Positions 1 through 8,026 of a stretch of 64,000 nt of DNA are shown one piece after another. How positions within the stretch are numbered: the first letter of the stretch is position 1; every line of letters begins with the position of its first letter. The translations under genes were made by a program, and so were the position numbers. The notes below the pieces were generated by a model that saw nothing but the letters and a program-made list of their open reading frames with translations, was not told the origin of the DNA and did no database searches. The stretch lies in assembly GCF_050876985.1 (NCBI RefSeq), contig NZ_JBPAPP010000001.1. One strand, given 5' to 3'. The DNA is from Halopseudomonas sp002296055 (GTDB lineage Bacteria; Pseudomonadota; Gammaproteobacteria; Pseudomonadales; Pseudomonadaceae).

Positions 1-222
1 GCGGCTACGCGCCATGCCTTTGCCCAGACGCAGTTCGGGGTGTAGCGCGCGGGCCGCCAGGTCGCCGGTCAGATGCAGGGTCGAGCCCTTGCTGCACAGA
101 CGGCCGAGGTTGGCCGGGTGCGCCGGATCGCCCTTGACGTTGTGGATGTGCTGGCCGTCGTGCTCGATCAGCACGCCGCAGCCGACGCCGCAGTAGCAGC
201 AGGTGGAGGCCGTTTGCTTCAT
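1..222 (-). CDS. nasA: Assimilatory nitrate reductase catalytic subunit, N-terminal part (cut by window edge)
   Basis: Only the first 74 codons are inside the window. The protein opens MKQTASTCCYCGVGCG, the CxxCxxxC start of the N-terminal [4Fe-4S] site of molybdopterin nitrate reductases. The fourth cysteine follows in the LCSKGST stretch near residue 46, which is typical of the Nas/Nap/Fdh family. The family reduces nitrate to nitrite in the cytoplasm with Mo-bis-MGD. The start at 222 overlaps the stop of the upstream FAD reductase gene as ATGA, so the two are translationally coupled. The symbol follows the Pseudomonas convention; other genomes use nasC or narB. Confidence 0.85.
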   Translation of the reverse strand, partial: MKQTASTCCYCGVGCGVLIEHDGQHIHNVKGDPAHPANLGRLCSKGSTLHLTGDLAARALHPELRLGKGMARSR

Positions 223-1487
223 GACGCCAGCCTCTGCTTTGGCTGCGGAGTCTGCGGCTGAGGCTCAAGTGCGCTTGTAGCGAGGGTCTGGCCGAACATC
301 AGCAGGTCGCGCTGCGCGCCAATGCGCTGAGCGCTGCGCACCAGGTCGAAGTACCAACTGCCGTCGCGGGTATCGCCGTACAGGCAGGCGCCAACCAGCA
401 CATCATCGCGAATCACCAGTTTGCGGTAACTGCCGCTCTGCGGGTCGCGTAGGGTGACGATGTCGCAGCTGTCGTCACCCATAAAGTCCCCGGCTGAGAA
501 CAGGTCAATGCCGGTTACCTTGAGTTTGGTCGAGGTGACTGAGCCCAGATAGCGGCCGTAGCCCAACATCGCCAGGTGGTTGGCGCAAACCTTGGCCTGC
601 TCGAACAGCGGTGCTACCAGCCCATAGGCCACACCACGGTGTTGCGCGCATTCGCCGATGGCGTACACGCGCGGATCGAAGGTTTGCAGTGTGTCGTCGA
701 CCAGAATACCGCGATCACAGGCTAACCCGGCGTCGGCCGCGATATCGGTGGCTGGGCGGATGCCGGCAGCCATAACCACCAGGTCGGCAGGAATCTGTTC
801 GCCATGCTTGAAGGCGACAGCGCAGACGCGGCCTGTGCTATCGCCCAGCAGCTGCTCGGTATGGTGCTGAAGCGCAAAATGGATGCCTCGCGCCTCTAGC
901 GCCTGCTGCAGCAGTTGGCCTGCGGTTTCATCCAGTTGGCGGTCCAGCAGCCATTTGCCAACGTGGACAACGGTGACCTCCATGCCGCGCTGACGCAGAC
1001 CGTTGGCCGCTTCCAGGCCCAGCAGGCCGCCGCCAATCACCACCGCGTGGCGATGGGTCTGAGCGGTTTTCATCATCTGTTGGGTGTTGCTGATATCGCG
1101 GTAACCGATCACGCCGTGCAGGTCGTTACCAGGCACGGGGAGGATAAAAGGGTTGGAGCCCGTGGCCAGCAGCAGGCGGTCGTACTCTGCCTCAGTGCCG
1201 TCTTCGGCAATAACCTTGCGCGCGGCACGATTGATACGCGTTACTCGCTTGCCCAGGTGCAAGGTGATGTTGTGCTCGCGGTACCAGTTAAGGTCGTTCA
1301 GTACGATGTCATTGAAGTCCTGCTCGCCGGCCAATACGGGCGATAGCATGATGCGGTTGTAGTTGGGGTGAGGTTCGGCGCCGAAGACCGTGATGTCGTA
1401 CAGATCAGGCGCTAGCTGCAGCAGCTCTTCGAGGGTGCGAATGCCTGCCATGCCATTGCCGATCAGCACCAGTTTCAGTTTTCGCAT
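219..1487 (-). CDS. NAD(P)H/FAD-dependent reductase, electron-transfer partner of the assimilatory nitrate reductase
   Basis: A 422-residue flavoprotein of the pyridine nucleotide-disulfide oxidoreductase type, resembling the N-terminal half of NirB and stand-alone NasB-like subunits. It begins MRKLKLVLIGNGMAGIRTLE with the first dinucleotide-binding motif GNGMAG. The second Rossmann motif VIGGGLLGLEAA lies mid-protein and the FAD-binding VYAIGECAQHRG near residue 290. There is no sirohaem/Fe-S domain, so it is not a full NirB. By family and context it passes electrons from NAD(P)H to nitrate reductase. The start at 1487 is chosen because AGGGAG sits 9 nt upstream; an upstream in-frame ATG at 1571 lies beyond the leader terminator. 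Confidence 0.8.
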   Translation of the reverse strand: MRKLKLVLIGNGMAGIRTLEELLQLAPDLYDITVFGAEPHPNYNRIMLSPVLAGEQDFNDIVLNDLNWYREHNITLHLGKRVTRINRAARKVIAEDGTEAEYDRLLLATGSNPFILPVPGNDLHGVIGYRDISNTQQMMKTAQTHRHAVVIGGGLLGLEAANGLRQRGMEVTVVHVGKWLLDRQLDETAGQLLQQALEARGIHFALQHHTEQLLGDSTGRVCAVAFKHGEQIPADLVVMAAGIRPATDIAADAGLACDRGILVDDTLQTFDPRVYAIGECAQHRGVAYGLVAPLFEQAKVCANHLAMLGYGRYLGSVTSTKLKVTGIDLFSAGDFMGDDSCDIVTLRDPQSGSYRKLVIRDDVLVGACLYGDTRDGSWYFDLVRSAQRIGAQRDLLMFGQTLATSALEPQPQTPQPKQRLAS

Positions 1488-1512
1488 CGTGTGGCGCTCC
1501 CTGAGGGCGGAA

Positions 1513-1556
1513 AACAAAAAAGGCGTCCCCGCCGCGTGAGCAGCAGGGACGCCTTT
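1513..1556 (-). terminator. Leader terminator/attenuator upstream of the nitrate reductase genes
   Basis: On the minus strand an 11-bp perfect stem (arms 1546-1556 and 1519-1529) is followed by a run of six T. It lies between the sigma54-like promoter at 1621-1638 and the reductase start at 1487, where an intrinsic terminator would stop the operon unless relieved. Such leaders are the known targets of NasR/NasT ANTAR antiterminators in nitrate assimilation operons. No nasT gene is visible in the window. Confidence 0.7.
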
Positions 1557-1620
1557 GTCCGGAAAAATCATGTGAGACGGTGCTAATCGTTAAGCTGACC
1601 GCCTGTTGTTGCGGTGTTCA

Positions 1621-1638
1621 ATGCAGGCGGCGTGCCAA
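1621..1638 (-). promoter_or_regulatory. Sigma54-type promoter of the nitrate reductase genes
   Basis: Reading on the minus strand, TTGGCACGCCGCCTGCAT has GG and GC at the -24/-12 spacing and matches TGGCACG-N4-TTGCA except for one base. It lies about 135 bp upstream of the reductase start and in front of the leader terminator. RpoN/NtrC control of nitrate assimilation is established in related bacteria; the assignment here rests on the motif. Confidence 0.7.
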
Positions 1639-1757
1639 AAGTATTTTTATATTTAAATCATAGGGTTGAGTGCGTTTTATAAGAAAGGCTTAACGTATTT
1701 TTGCCCAATCATGTGGCGTCACGCACTGCGGTGGGGCATTTAGTGCGGGCTCGTTAC

Positions 1758-3425
1758 TCAGGGCGCAAGCCATTGCACCAACAGCACCAGGTTGGCGGTC
1801 AGCGATGCGGCCGCCAGCCAGCGCCAGAATGCCAGCGGATTGCGCTCCAGCAGCGGTTGGCTGCGGACGAGCAGCGGGCGTTGTTCGCCTTGCTCCATTT
1901 CCAGCAGCCACTGCTCGGCCGTTTCTATGCGCTGGGCCGGTTCTCTAGCGACAGCGCGCAGTAGCAGATCGTCTAGCCAGGGTGGGATGTCCGGGCGGTA
2001 GCGGCTGGCTGGTGTAGATTGATGGAAGCGCGGCCGTTGGAAGGCTTCGACTTCGCCGTAGGGGTAGTGTCCGGTCAGCAAATAATAGAGGGTAACGCCG
2101 CAGGCGTAGATGTCCTGCGCTGGAGTTGGCGTTGCACCGGCAAGCGTTTCTGGCGCCATGTAGCTAGGCGTGCCGGCCGCGCTGATGCTGTCGCCGGCGG
2201 ACAAGCCGGGGCAGTAGCAGAGCCCAAAGTCCAGTAGCCGAAGGCGTTCATCATCGCCCAGCAGCAGGTTTTCCGGCTTGATGTCACAGTGGATCAAGTT
2301 GCGCTGGTGCAGTTTACCCACAGCGCGCAAGAGCTGGGTCGCTAGTGTTCTGCAGGCTGCAATGCTCATCAGCCCGTGTTGCCGCTTGCGTGCTTCGAGG
2401 GTCTGGCCCGGGTGCTCGCGCATCACGTAGTACAGGTGCCGGCGTTGTGGGAGCGGGTGCAGTTCCGGAGTGAAGTCACCGGCTACGCGCTGCATGAACC
2501 ACTCTTCCAGCACCAGCGCCTGGCGCGCGTGCTCATCGTCGTGCAGGGAGGCGGGTAGCGTCTTTAGCAGCCAGGTTTGCTGCAGTGGGTCGCGCACCCG
2601 GTAGATCATCGATTGGCGGGTCTCGCCTCTGAGGCTCACGACATCCCAGCCTTCAAAGGGCTGTCCGGCCTGCAGGCGCGGCGGCAGGGCTCGCTCATCA
2701 AGTGGCGCGAGTGCTTCACCCAGGGTGCTGTCTGGCAAGGCATCGACCCGCACCAGTAGGGCGCTGGCGTTATCTTGACTGCCGCGTTGCCAGGCCAGCT
2801 CCAGAAGGCGCTGACACTGTTGCTCGAAGGGATGCTTCTGCAGGCTGGCCTGAATGTCGGCGTCTGTAAGCACAGCCCAAACGCCATCACTGACAATCAG
2901 GAACTGGTCTCCCAAGTGTAGGGCTCCATCGCTGTAATCCATCAGCAGGTGCTCATCCAGCCCCATGGCGCGCTTGAGCACATGATCCATACCTGGATGC
3001 TCCCAAACGTGCTCGCTGGTCAGTTGCCGCAATTTGCCTTCGCGCAAAAGGTAGGCCCGACAATCACCGACGTGCGCCAGACAATAACGGCGACCGCGCA
3101 GGATCAGGGCCGTCAATGTGGTCAGCAGCGGCTGCCCGCCGCCGTTGGCGCGAAGCCAGCGGTTGTGCGCGGTCAGCAGCTTGTCCAGTGCCTGTGGGAT
3201 GGCCCAGGTTTCCGGTGTGGAGTAGTAGTCCAGGGCCAGGGCCTGCACCGTGGCTTGGGCAGCCAATGCACCGTCTGCACATTGGCTGACACCGTCAGCA
3301 ACTGCGAGGAGATGGCCCTTGCTGGTGGCTAGCTGAGGCACCGGGGTGACGACGCGCAGGGCGTCCTGATTGTCCTGCCGAGGGCCCTTATCGCTTGCCT
3401 CGCAGATGCTCAGTTGCAGCGTCAT
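1758..3425 (-). CDS. Fused PP2C-type protein phosphatase / Ser-Thr protein kinase with C-terminal membrane anchor
   Basis: A 555-residue bifunctional protein. Residues ~1-235 carry PP2C motifs: RQDNQDAL, AVADGVSQCADG, LAHVGDCRAY, LIVSDGVW and SQDNASALLV. Residues ~265-520 are a Hanks-type kinase with HCDIKPENLLL as catalytic loop, LLDFGLC (DFG) and GTPSYMAPE (APE). A single hydrophobic segment near the C-terminus (LTANLVLLVQWLA) should anchor it in the inner membrane with both enzymes cytoplasmic. It follows the nitrate transporter stop by 4 nt and precedes the nitrate reductase genes, an arrangement remembered from P. aeruginosa PA1782. Its substrates are unknown; a role in nitrate assimilation is inferred from position only. 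Confidence 0.88.
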   Translation of the reverse strand: MTLQLSICEASDKGPRQDNQDALRVVTPVPQLATSKGHLLAVADGVSQCADGALAAQATVQALALDYYSTPETWAIPQALDKLLTAHNRWLRANGGGQPLLTTLTALILRGRRYCLAHVGDCRAYLLREGKLRQLTSEHVWEHPGMDHVLKRAMGLDEHLLMDYSDGALHLGDQFLIVSDGVWAVLTDADIQASLQKHPFEQQCQRLLELAWQRGSQDNASALLVRVDALPDSTLGEALAPLDERALPPRLQAGQPFEGWDVVSLRGETRQSMIYRVRDPLQQTWLLKTLPASLHDDEHARQALVLEEWFMQRVAGDFTPELHPLPQRRHLYYVMREHPGQTLEARKRQHGLMSIAACRTLATQLLRAVGKLHQRNLIHCDIKPENLLLGDDERLRLLDFGLCYCPGLSAGDSISAAGTPSYMAPETLAGATPTPAQDIYACGVTLYYLLTGHYPYGEVEAFQRPRFHQSTPASRYRPDIPPWLDDLLLRAVAREPAQRIETAEQWLLEMEQGEQRPLLVRSQPLLERNPLAFWRWLAAASLTANLVLLVQWLAP

Positions 3426-3429
3426 GCTG

Positions 3430-4641
3430 TCAGACTCGGGCTGCGGTCATGCTGGACGCGCCCCAAGTGGTGCGCCAGCGGCGTTTGACGTTGTACAGAC
3501 CAAACCAGGCCAGCAGACCCAGCGAGGCAAACAGCCAGAGCCCGAGCTGATAATCGCCAGAGTGCTGTTTGATGGCGCCCAGGCCTGCGGCCAGGATAAA
3601 GCCGCCCACGCCGCCCGCCATGCCGATGAGTCCGGTCATCACGCCGATCTCGCGGAAGAAACGTTGTGGCACCAGTTGAAAGACTGCGCCATTACCGGTG
3701 CCCAGGCCAAGCATGGCGGCCACGAAGAAAGCCAATGCAGCCCAGGAGCTGGGCAGGTTAAAGCCGACAATGGCGATGCACGCTGCGGCGATGCCATACA
3801 TGTACAGCAGGGCGCGGATACCGCCGATACGGTCAGCCAGCGCGCCGCCGAGTGGGCGCATCAGGCTGCCGGCCATCACGCAGGCGGCGGTGTAGTAGCC
3901 GGCGGTCACCGGGTTGAGGCCGTACTGATCGCTGAAGTATCCGGGCAGGGCGCTGGCCAGGCCGATAAAGCCGCCAAAGGTGACGCTGTAGAAGAACATG
4001 AACCACCAGCTGTCGACGTCACGCAGTGCGCGGGCGTAGTCCGCCAGTGCTTTGGGTGCCGGGCGGCTGGGTGCATTGCGGGCGAGTAACATAAACACGA
4101 TCAGCGCGATGCCAAGCGGAATCAAGGCCAGGCCAAACACGTTCTGCCAGCCAAACAGGTGTGCAAGCCCCGGCGCGAAGACTGCAGCCATGACGGTGCC
4201 AGAGTTGCCGGCGCCGGCAATACCCATGGCCTTGCCCTGATGTTCTGGCGGGTACCATTGCGAGGCCAGCGGTAGCGCCACGGCGAACGAGGCGCCGGCA
4301 AAGCCCAGACCCAGGCCCAGCAGCAGGGTGTGTTCATAACTGCTGATGCCCAGCTGCCACGCCAGCAGCAGCGTGAGGATTACTACCACCTGGCCAATGA
4401 TGCCTGCTGTTTTGGGCGACAGCCGGTCGGCCATAAAGCCCAGTACCAGGCGCAGCAGGGCGCCGGCGAGGATCGGGGTGGCGACCATGATGCCCCGTTG
4501 CTGTGCGCTTAATTCCAGATCGGTGGCAATCTGCACCGCGAGAGGGCCAAGCAGGTACCACACCATAAAGCTCAGGTCGAAGTACAAAAAGGCTGAAAAC
4601 AGGGTCGGCGTGTGGCCGGCTTTCCAGAAGCTGGTGTTCAT
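3430..4641 (-). CDS. Nitrate/nitrite transporter of the NNP family (MFS)
   Basis: A 403-residue, 12-TM major facilitator protein of the NarK/NasA nitrate-nitrite porter family. The N-terminus has FDLSFMVWYLLGPL in TM1, and the nitrate signature glycine-rich stretch GAGNSGTVMAAVFAPGLA lies near residue 150. It imports nitrate for assimilation. It is the first gene after its own sigma54-like promoter and leader terminator, and is followed after 4 nt by the phosphatase-kinase gene. AGAGGA lies a few bases upstream of the ATG at 4641. The neighbouring reductase genes favour an assimilatory role (often called nasA in Pseudomonas) over respiratory NarK. Confidence 0.9.
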   Translation of the reverse strand: MNTSFWKAGHTPTLFSAFLYFDLSFMVWYLLGPLAVQIATDLELSAQQRGIMVATPILAGALLRLVLGFMADRLSPKTAGIIGQVVVILTLLLAWQLGISSYEHTLLLGLGLGFAGASFAVALPLASQWYPPEHQGKAMGIAGAGNSGTVMAAVFAPGLAHLFGWQNVFGLALIPLGIALIVFMLLARNAPSRPAPKALADYARALRDVDSWWFMFFYSVTFGGFIGLASALPGYFSDQYGLNPVTAGYYTAACVMAGSLMRPLGGALADRIGGIRALLYMYGIAAACIAIVGFNLPSSWAALAFFVAAMLGLGTGNGAVFQLVPQRFFREIGVMTGLIGMAGGVGGFILAAGLGAIKQHSGDYQLGLWLFASLGLLAWFGLYNVKRRWRTTWGASSMTAARV

Positions 4642-4702
4642 GCGGTGTTCCTCTGAGAACCCTGGAGCGCCTGTGTGGCGTGCCCTGGCTCTAATTCAGG
4701 CA

Positions 4703-4754
4703 TAAAAAAAGCGCCGCCGCCAGCGGCCGACCTGAGTCGGGCTGGAGGAGACGC
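4703..4754 (-). terminator. Leader terminator/attenuator upstream of the nitrate transporter
   Basis: The minus strand carries a long hairpin. Outer arms are 4741-4754 and 4711-4724, pairing over 14 positions with two mismatches; an inner CCGAC/GTCGG stem follows, and seven T come after. It lies between the sigma54-like promoter (4802-4819) and the transporter start at 4641, so it would stop transcription before the gene unless antiterminated. Confidence 0.7.
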
Positions 4755-4767
4755 CGTTGTCCATGTG

Positions 4768-4788
4768 GCGGCCTTTCGATGAGGCCGC
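4768..4788 (-). promoter_or_regulatory. Leader hairpin, candidate ANTAR-protein recognition stem-loop
   Basis: The minus strand reads a perfect 7-bp stem (GCGGCCT/AGGCCGC) with a 7-nt loop containing AUCGAA, which fits the A1-x-x-G4 loop rule of ANTAR target RNAs. It lies just 5' of the leader terminator, as in NasR/NasT-regulated leaders. The assignment is by position and loop sequence only. Confidence 0.5.
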
Positions 4789-4801
4789 TTACCTGGAAAC
4801 A

Positions 4802-4819
4802 AGCAGATTTTGTGCCAGC
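4802..4819 (-). promoter_or_regulatory. Sigma54-type promoter of the nitrate transporter operon
   Basis: On the minus strand GCTGGCACAAAATCTGCT has TGGCAC and CTGC with GG and GC exactly 12 bases apart. It matches the same -24/-12 pattern as the site at 1621-1638 and lies about 160 bp upstream of the transporter start. Confidence 0.65.
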
Positions 4820-4850
4820 GGTTTGGGATGACTGATCACATCGCCGGAGC

Positions 4851-5279
4851 TCAGCGCACAATCATGACCGAGCGCCGAGATTGCTGCACGACGCGCAGCG
4901 CGTTGGTGCCCAGCAGGTAGTCTTCCAGCCGTTTGCGCTTGTGTGATGCCATAACAATCAGGTCTACATCCACCTTCTTGGCCACGCGCAGAATAGCCTC
5001 GTAGGCCTTGCCGTCGGCCACGATGCGCTGCACCTTGACGCCCTTGGGCACGTGCTCGGCAACAAAAGCTTTGAGGTTGGCGCTGATGGTTTTCTTGGCC
5101 TTGTCCGCGTATTCGCGCGGAAAGAAACCGCCCACCAATGGCAGGCCAAAGTCAGGCAGTACCGTGACAATATGCAGCGAGGCGTCGTAGGTCTGGCAGA
5201 AGTTGAGCGCCGTGGGCAGGGCCTTGTCCCACGACTGTTTGTGATTTAGGTCGATCGGCAGCAGGATCTTGTTGTACAT
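4851..5279 (-). CDS. Universal stress protein (UspA family) coupled to the TRAP transporter
   Basis: A 142-residue single-domain UspA protein. It opens MYNKILLPIDLNHKQS and ends with the nucleotide-binding type segment IVMASHKRKRLEDYLLGT followed by LRVVQQSRRSVMIVR. The start at 5279 is chosen because it lies 2 nt after the TRAP permease stop and has GAGGG within the permease 3' end; the in-frame ATG at 5375 lies inside the permease gene. UspA proteins encoded with TRAP transporters, such as TeaD with TeaABC of Halomonas, can modulate transport; that role is inferred here from position. Confidence 0.88.
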   Translation of the reverse strand: MYNKILLPIDLNHKQSWDKALPTALNFCQTYDASLHIVTVLPDFGLPLVGGFFPREYADKAKKTISANLKAFVAEHVPKGVKVQRIVADGKAYEAILRVAKKVDVDLIVMASHKRKRLEDYLLGTNALRVVQQSRRSVMIVR

Positions 5280-5281
5280 GC

Positions 5282-7873
5282 TCAGGCCCTCGCGCTTGAG
5301 GCGGCGGCGGGGCGCCGGCGCCATTGCAGTCCAATCACCAGCAGGAATACGGCGATGCCGGGGATCCACATCCACTCCTTGGCCCAGCGGTCTACCGGGG
5401 CAAGGATTTCCACAATTTCCTGATCAAAGTCGAAGCCCATATCGGCCGCCGGGCTGCCGTAGGTGACCATATCCACCAACGTACGATCGCCGTCTTGCAT
5501 CAGCAGTAGGCCGAGCTTGTCCAGGCGCTCGCTGCCGGTTTCTCCATCGGGCACCGGCACCAGTACGAAAAATGTACGTGGCTGGCCGATGTCATCTTCG
5601 CCATTGACCTGAATGCGCAGGTTACTGCCTTCATCAACGCGCCCGAGCGCTTGCTCCAGCTGGGCGGGCGGCACGCTGCGGTAGGGGTCGTGCACCATAT
5701 CCATCCAGAAGCCGGGGCGGAACAGGGTAAAGGCGACCAGCAACAGCAGCAGACTCTCGTACCAGCGGCTTTTCACGACAAGCCAGCCCTGGGTGGCCGC
5801 TGCGAAAATCAGCATGGCGACGGTGGCCACCGCAAAGATCAGCAAACCGTGCATAAAGTCCACGTCGATCAGCAGCAGGTCGGTATTGAAGATAAACAGG
5901 AAGGGCAGAGCCGCTGTGCGCAGGCTGTAGTAGAACGCCTGGAAGCCGGTGCGAATCGGGTCGCCGCCGGACACAGCTGCGGCGGCAAAAGAGGCCAGAC
6001 CGACAGGCGGGGTAACGTCCGCCATGATGCCGAAATAAAACACGAACAGATGCACGGCAATCAGTGGCACCAGCAGACCGCTTTGCTGGCCCAGGGTGAC
6101 GATCACCGGCGCCAGCAGCGCTGACACCACGATGTAGTTGGCGGTGGTTGGCAGGCCCATGCCGAGGATCAGGCTGAGCACGGCGGTAAGCACCAGCATC
6201 AGCAGCAGATTGCCCATCGACAGAATTTCTACCAGGTCAGCCAGTACCAGGCCCACGCCAGTCTGGGAAACCGCACCGACGATAATGCCGGCGGTTGCGG
6301 TGGCAATGCCGATACCAATCATGTTGCGCGCGCCGGCTACCAGGCCCTGCCAAAGGTCATCCAGCCCCTTAACAACGGCGGTGCCGGTTTCACCCTGGCC
6401 ACGAAACAGCGCCATCAGCGGACGCTGGGTAATGATGATGACGATCATCAGCACGGTCGCCCAGAAGGCGGAGAGACCGGGGGACAGCCGCTCGACCATC
6501 AGACACCAGATCAGCACGATCACCGGCAGAATAAAGTGCAGCCCGGACATGACCGTGGGCCTGGTTTGCGGCAGGCTGACCACCGGTGCATCGGGCTCGT
6601 CCATTTCCAGTTCAGGGTAGCGCGAGCCCACCTTCAACAGGCCGAGGTACACCGCGCCCAGTGCAGCGCCGATCACCCAGCCAGCGGCGTCGCCCAGCAG
6701 AGGCTTGAGCCAGCCCAGGCCGTAATAAACCGCGAAGGATAGCGCCATCAGCAGGATTAGCCCGGTCATAAAGCCGAGTACCTTGCGCAGCAGCGGGCGC
6801 GGCGGATTGCTGCTCTGCAAGCCCTGCATGCCGGCTTTTACCGCTTCCAGGTGGACGATGTACACCAGCGCGATGTAGGAGATCAGTGCGGGCAAAAAGG
6901 CATGTTTGATCACCTCGACGTAAGAAATGCCGACGTACTCAACCATCAAGAAGGCGGCAGCGCCCATCACCGGCGGCATGATCTGGCCGTTGACCGAGGA
7001 GGCCACTTCGACCGCGCCGGCCTTCTCGGCAGAAAAGCCAACCCGTTTCATCATCGGAATGGTGAAGGTGCCGGTGGTCACGGTGTTGGCGATGGACGAT
7101 CCGGAAATCAGTCCGGTCATGCCGGAGGCCACCACCGCTGCCTTAGCCGGGCCGCCGCGATAGTGACCCAGCAGCGAAAAGGCGACCTTGATGAAATAGT
7201 TGCCGGCACCGGCCTTGTCGAGCAGCGAGCCAAACAACACAAACAGGAATACAAAACTGGTGGACACGCCCAGCGCAATCCCGAATACGCCCTGGGTGGT
7301 CAGCCACTGGTGGTTGATCAGCGCTTCAAGGCTGACGCCACGGTGGGCCAGGATGCCCGGCATCCAGGGGCCGGCCATGGAATAGACAATAAACACTAGG
7401 GCCACGATCATCAGTGGCGGCCCTAGGGCACGGCGGGTTGCTTCCAGCAGCAGCACCAGGCCGATAACGGCGACGATGACATCCTGGGTAATCGGACGGC
7501 CCGGCCTCGCAGCCAGGTCGGTATAGAAAATATAGAGATACGCGGCGCAAAACGCGGCCACCAGCGCCAAAACCCAGTCAATGATGGGGATGTACTCGCG
7601 CGGTGAGCGCTTGAACGCGGGGTAGGCCATAAAGCCGAGGAACACGGCGAATGCCAGGTGGATAGAGCGCGACTCGGTGCTGTTGAACACCCCAAAGCCC
7701 AGCATGAAAGGCAAGGGTGAGGCGATCCAAAGTTGGAACACGGACCAGGCTGCAGCAACGCTGAGCAGCAACTTGCGCGCGGCGCCTGTTGGTTTGCGGG
7801 CTCCGGTGTCGCTGGTTGCAACAAGGTCTTCAAGCTCGGTATTTAGATCATTGGCGTCGCTTGTCTGGCTCAT
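5282..7873 (-). CDS. TRAP transporter fused permease (DctQ-DctM type, TAXI family)
   Basis: An 863-residue inner-membrane protein in which the small (4-TM) and large (12-TM) TRAP permease subunits are fused, as in the TAXI-associated group. Core family segments are visible: AGAGNYFIKVAFSLLGHYRG, ASGMTGLISGSSIANTVTTG and GLPTTANYIVVSALLAPV. A hydrophilic stretch near residues 770-840 contains GEDDIGQPRTFFVLVPVP, and a last hydrophobic helix ends the protein. It works with the binding protein encoded upstream (8027-8995) in sodium- or proton-driven uptake of an unknown acid. AGGAG lies upstream of the ATG at 7873. The substrate cannot be read from sequence. Confidence 0.9.
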   Translation of the reverse strand: MSQTSDANDLNTELEDLVATSDTGARKPTGAARKLLLSVAAAWSVFQLWIASPLPFMLGFGVFNSTESRSIHLAFAVFLGFMAYPAFKRSPREYIPIIDWVLALVAAFCAAYLYIFYTDLAARPGRPITQDVIVAVIGLVLLLEATRRALGPPLMIVALVFIVYSMAGPWMPGILAHRGVSLEALINHQWLTTQGVFGIALGVSTSFVFLFVLFGSLLDKAGAGNYFIKVAFSLLGHYRGGPAKAAVVASGMTGLISGSSIANTVTTGTFTIPMMKRVGFSAEKAGAVEVASSVNGQIMPPVMGAAAFLMVEYVGISYVEVIKHAFLPALISYIALVYIVHLEAVKAGMQGLQSSNPPRPLLRKVLGFMTGLILLMALSFAVYYGLGWLKPLLGDAAGWVIGAALGAVYLGLLKVGSRYPELEMDEPDAPVVSLPQTRPTVMSGLHFILPVIVLIWCLMVERLSPGLSAFWATVLMIVIIITQRPLMALFRGQGETGTAVVKGLDDLWQGLVAGARNMIGIGIATATAGIIVGAVSQTGVGLVLADLVEILSMGNLLLMLVLTAVLSLILGMGLPTTANYIVVSALLAPVIVTLGQQSGLLVPLIAVHLFVFYFGIMADVTPPVGLASFAAAAVSGGDPIRTGFQAFYYSLRTAALPFLFIFNTDLLLIDVDFMHGLLIFAVATVAMLIFAAATQGWLVVKSRWYESLLLLLVAFTLFRPGFWMDMVHDPYRSVPPAQLEQALGRVDEGSNLRIQVNGEDDIGQPRTFFVLVPVPDGETGSERLDKLGLLLMQDGDRTLVDMVTYGSPAADMGFDFDQEIVEILAPVDRWAKEWMWIPGIAVFLLVIGLQWRRRPAAASSARA

Positions 7874-7994
7874 GGCTGCGCGCTTCTCCTGTTTATTGGT
7901 GTTTTATCCTGTGGCAGCACTGATAGGGCCGCCTGCGCATGCGCCTCTTGTGGAGCCGCGATGCATCGCAAAAGGGGGACGCTTGAGCGAAAGC

Positions 7995-8021
7995 AAAAAG
8001 GGGCCTGAGAGGCCCCTTTTT
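7995..8021 (-). terminator. Intercistronic terminator between TAXI binding protein and permease
   Basis: A GGGGCC/GGCCCC stem flanked by A5 and T5 (AAAAAGGGGCC...GGCCCCTTTTT) lies 5 nt after the binding protein stop. It is symmetrical and could work on both strands. Partial readthrough would make more binding protein than permease, a common pattern for solute-binding transporters. Confidence 0.75.
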
Positions 8022-8026
8022 GGTTG

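Noticed and set aside
5..268. Arg-rich 87-codon minus-strand frame at the left edge, possibly a frameshifted nitrate reductase
   Set aside because: The neighbouring minus frame starting at 222 gives the conserved CxxCGVGC start without interruption, so there is no frameshift.
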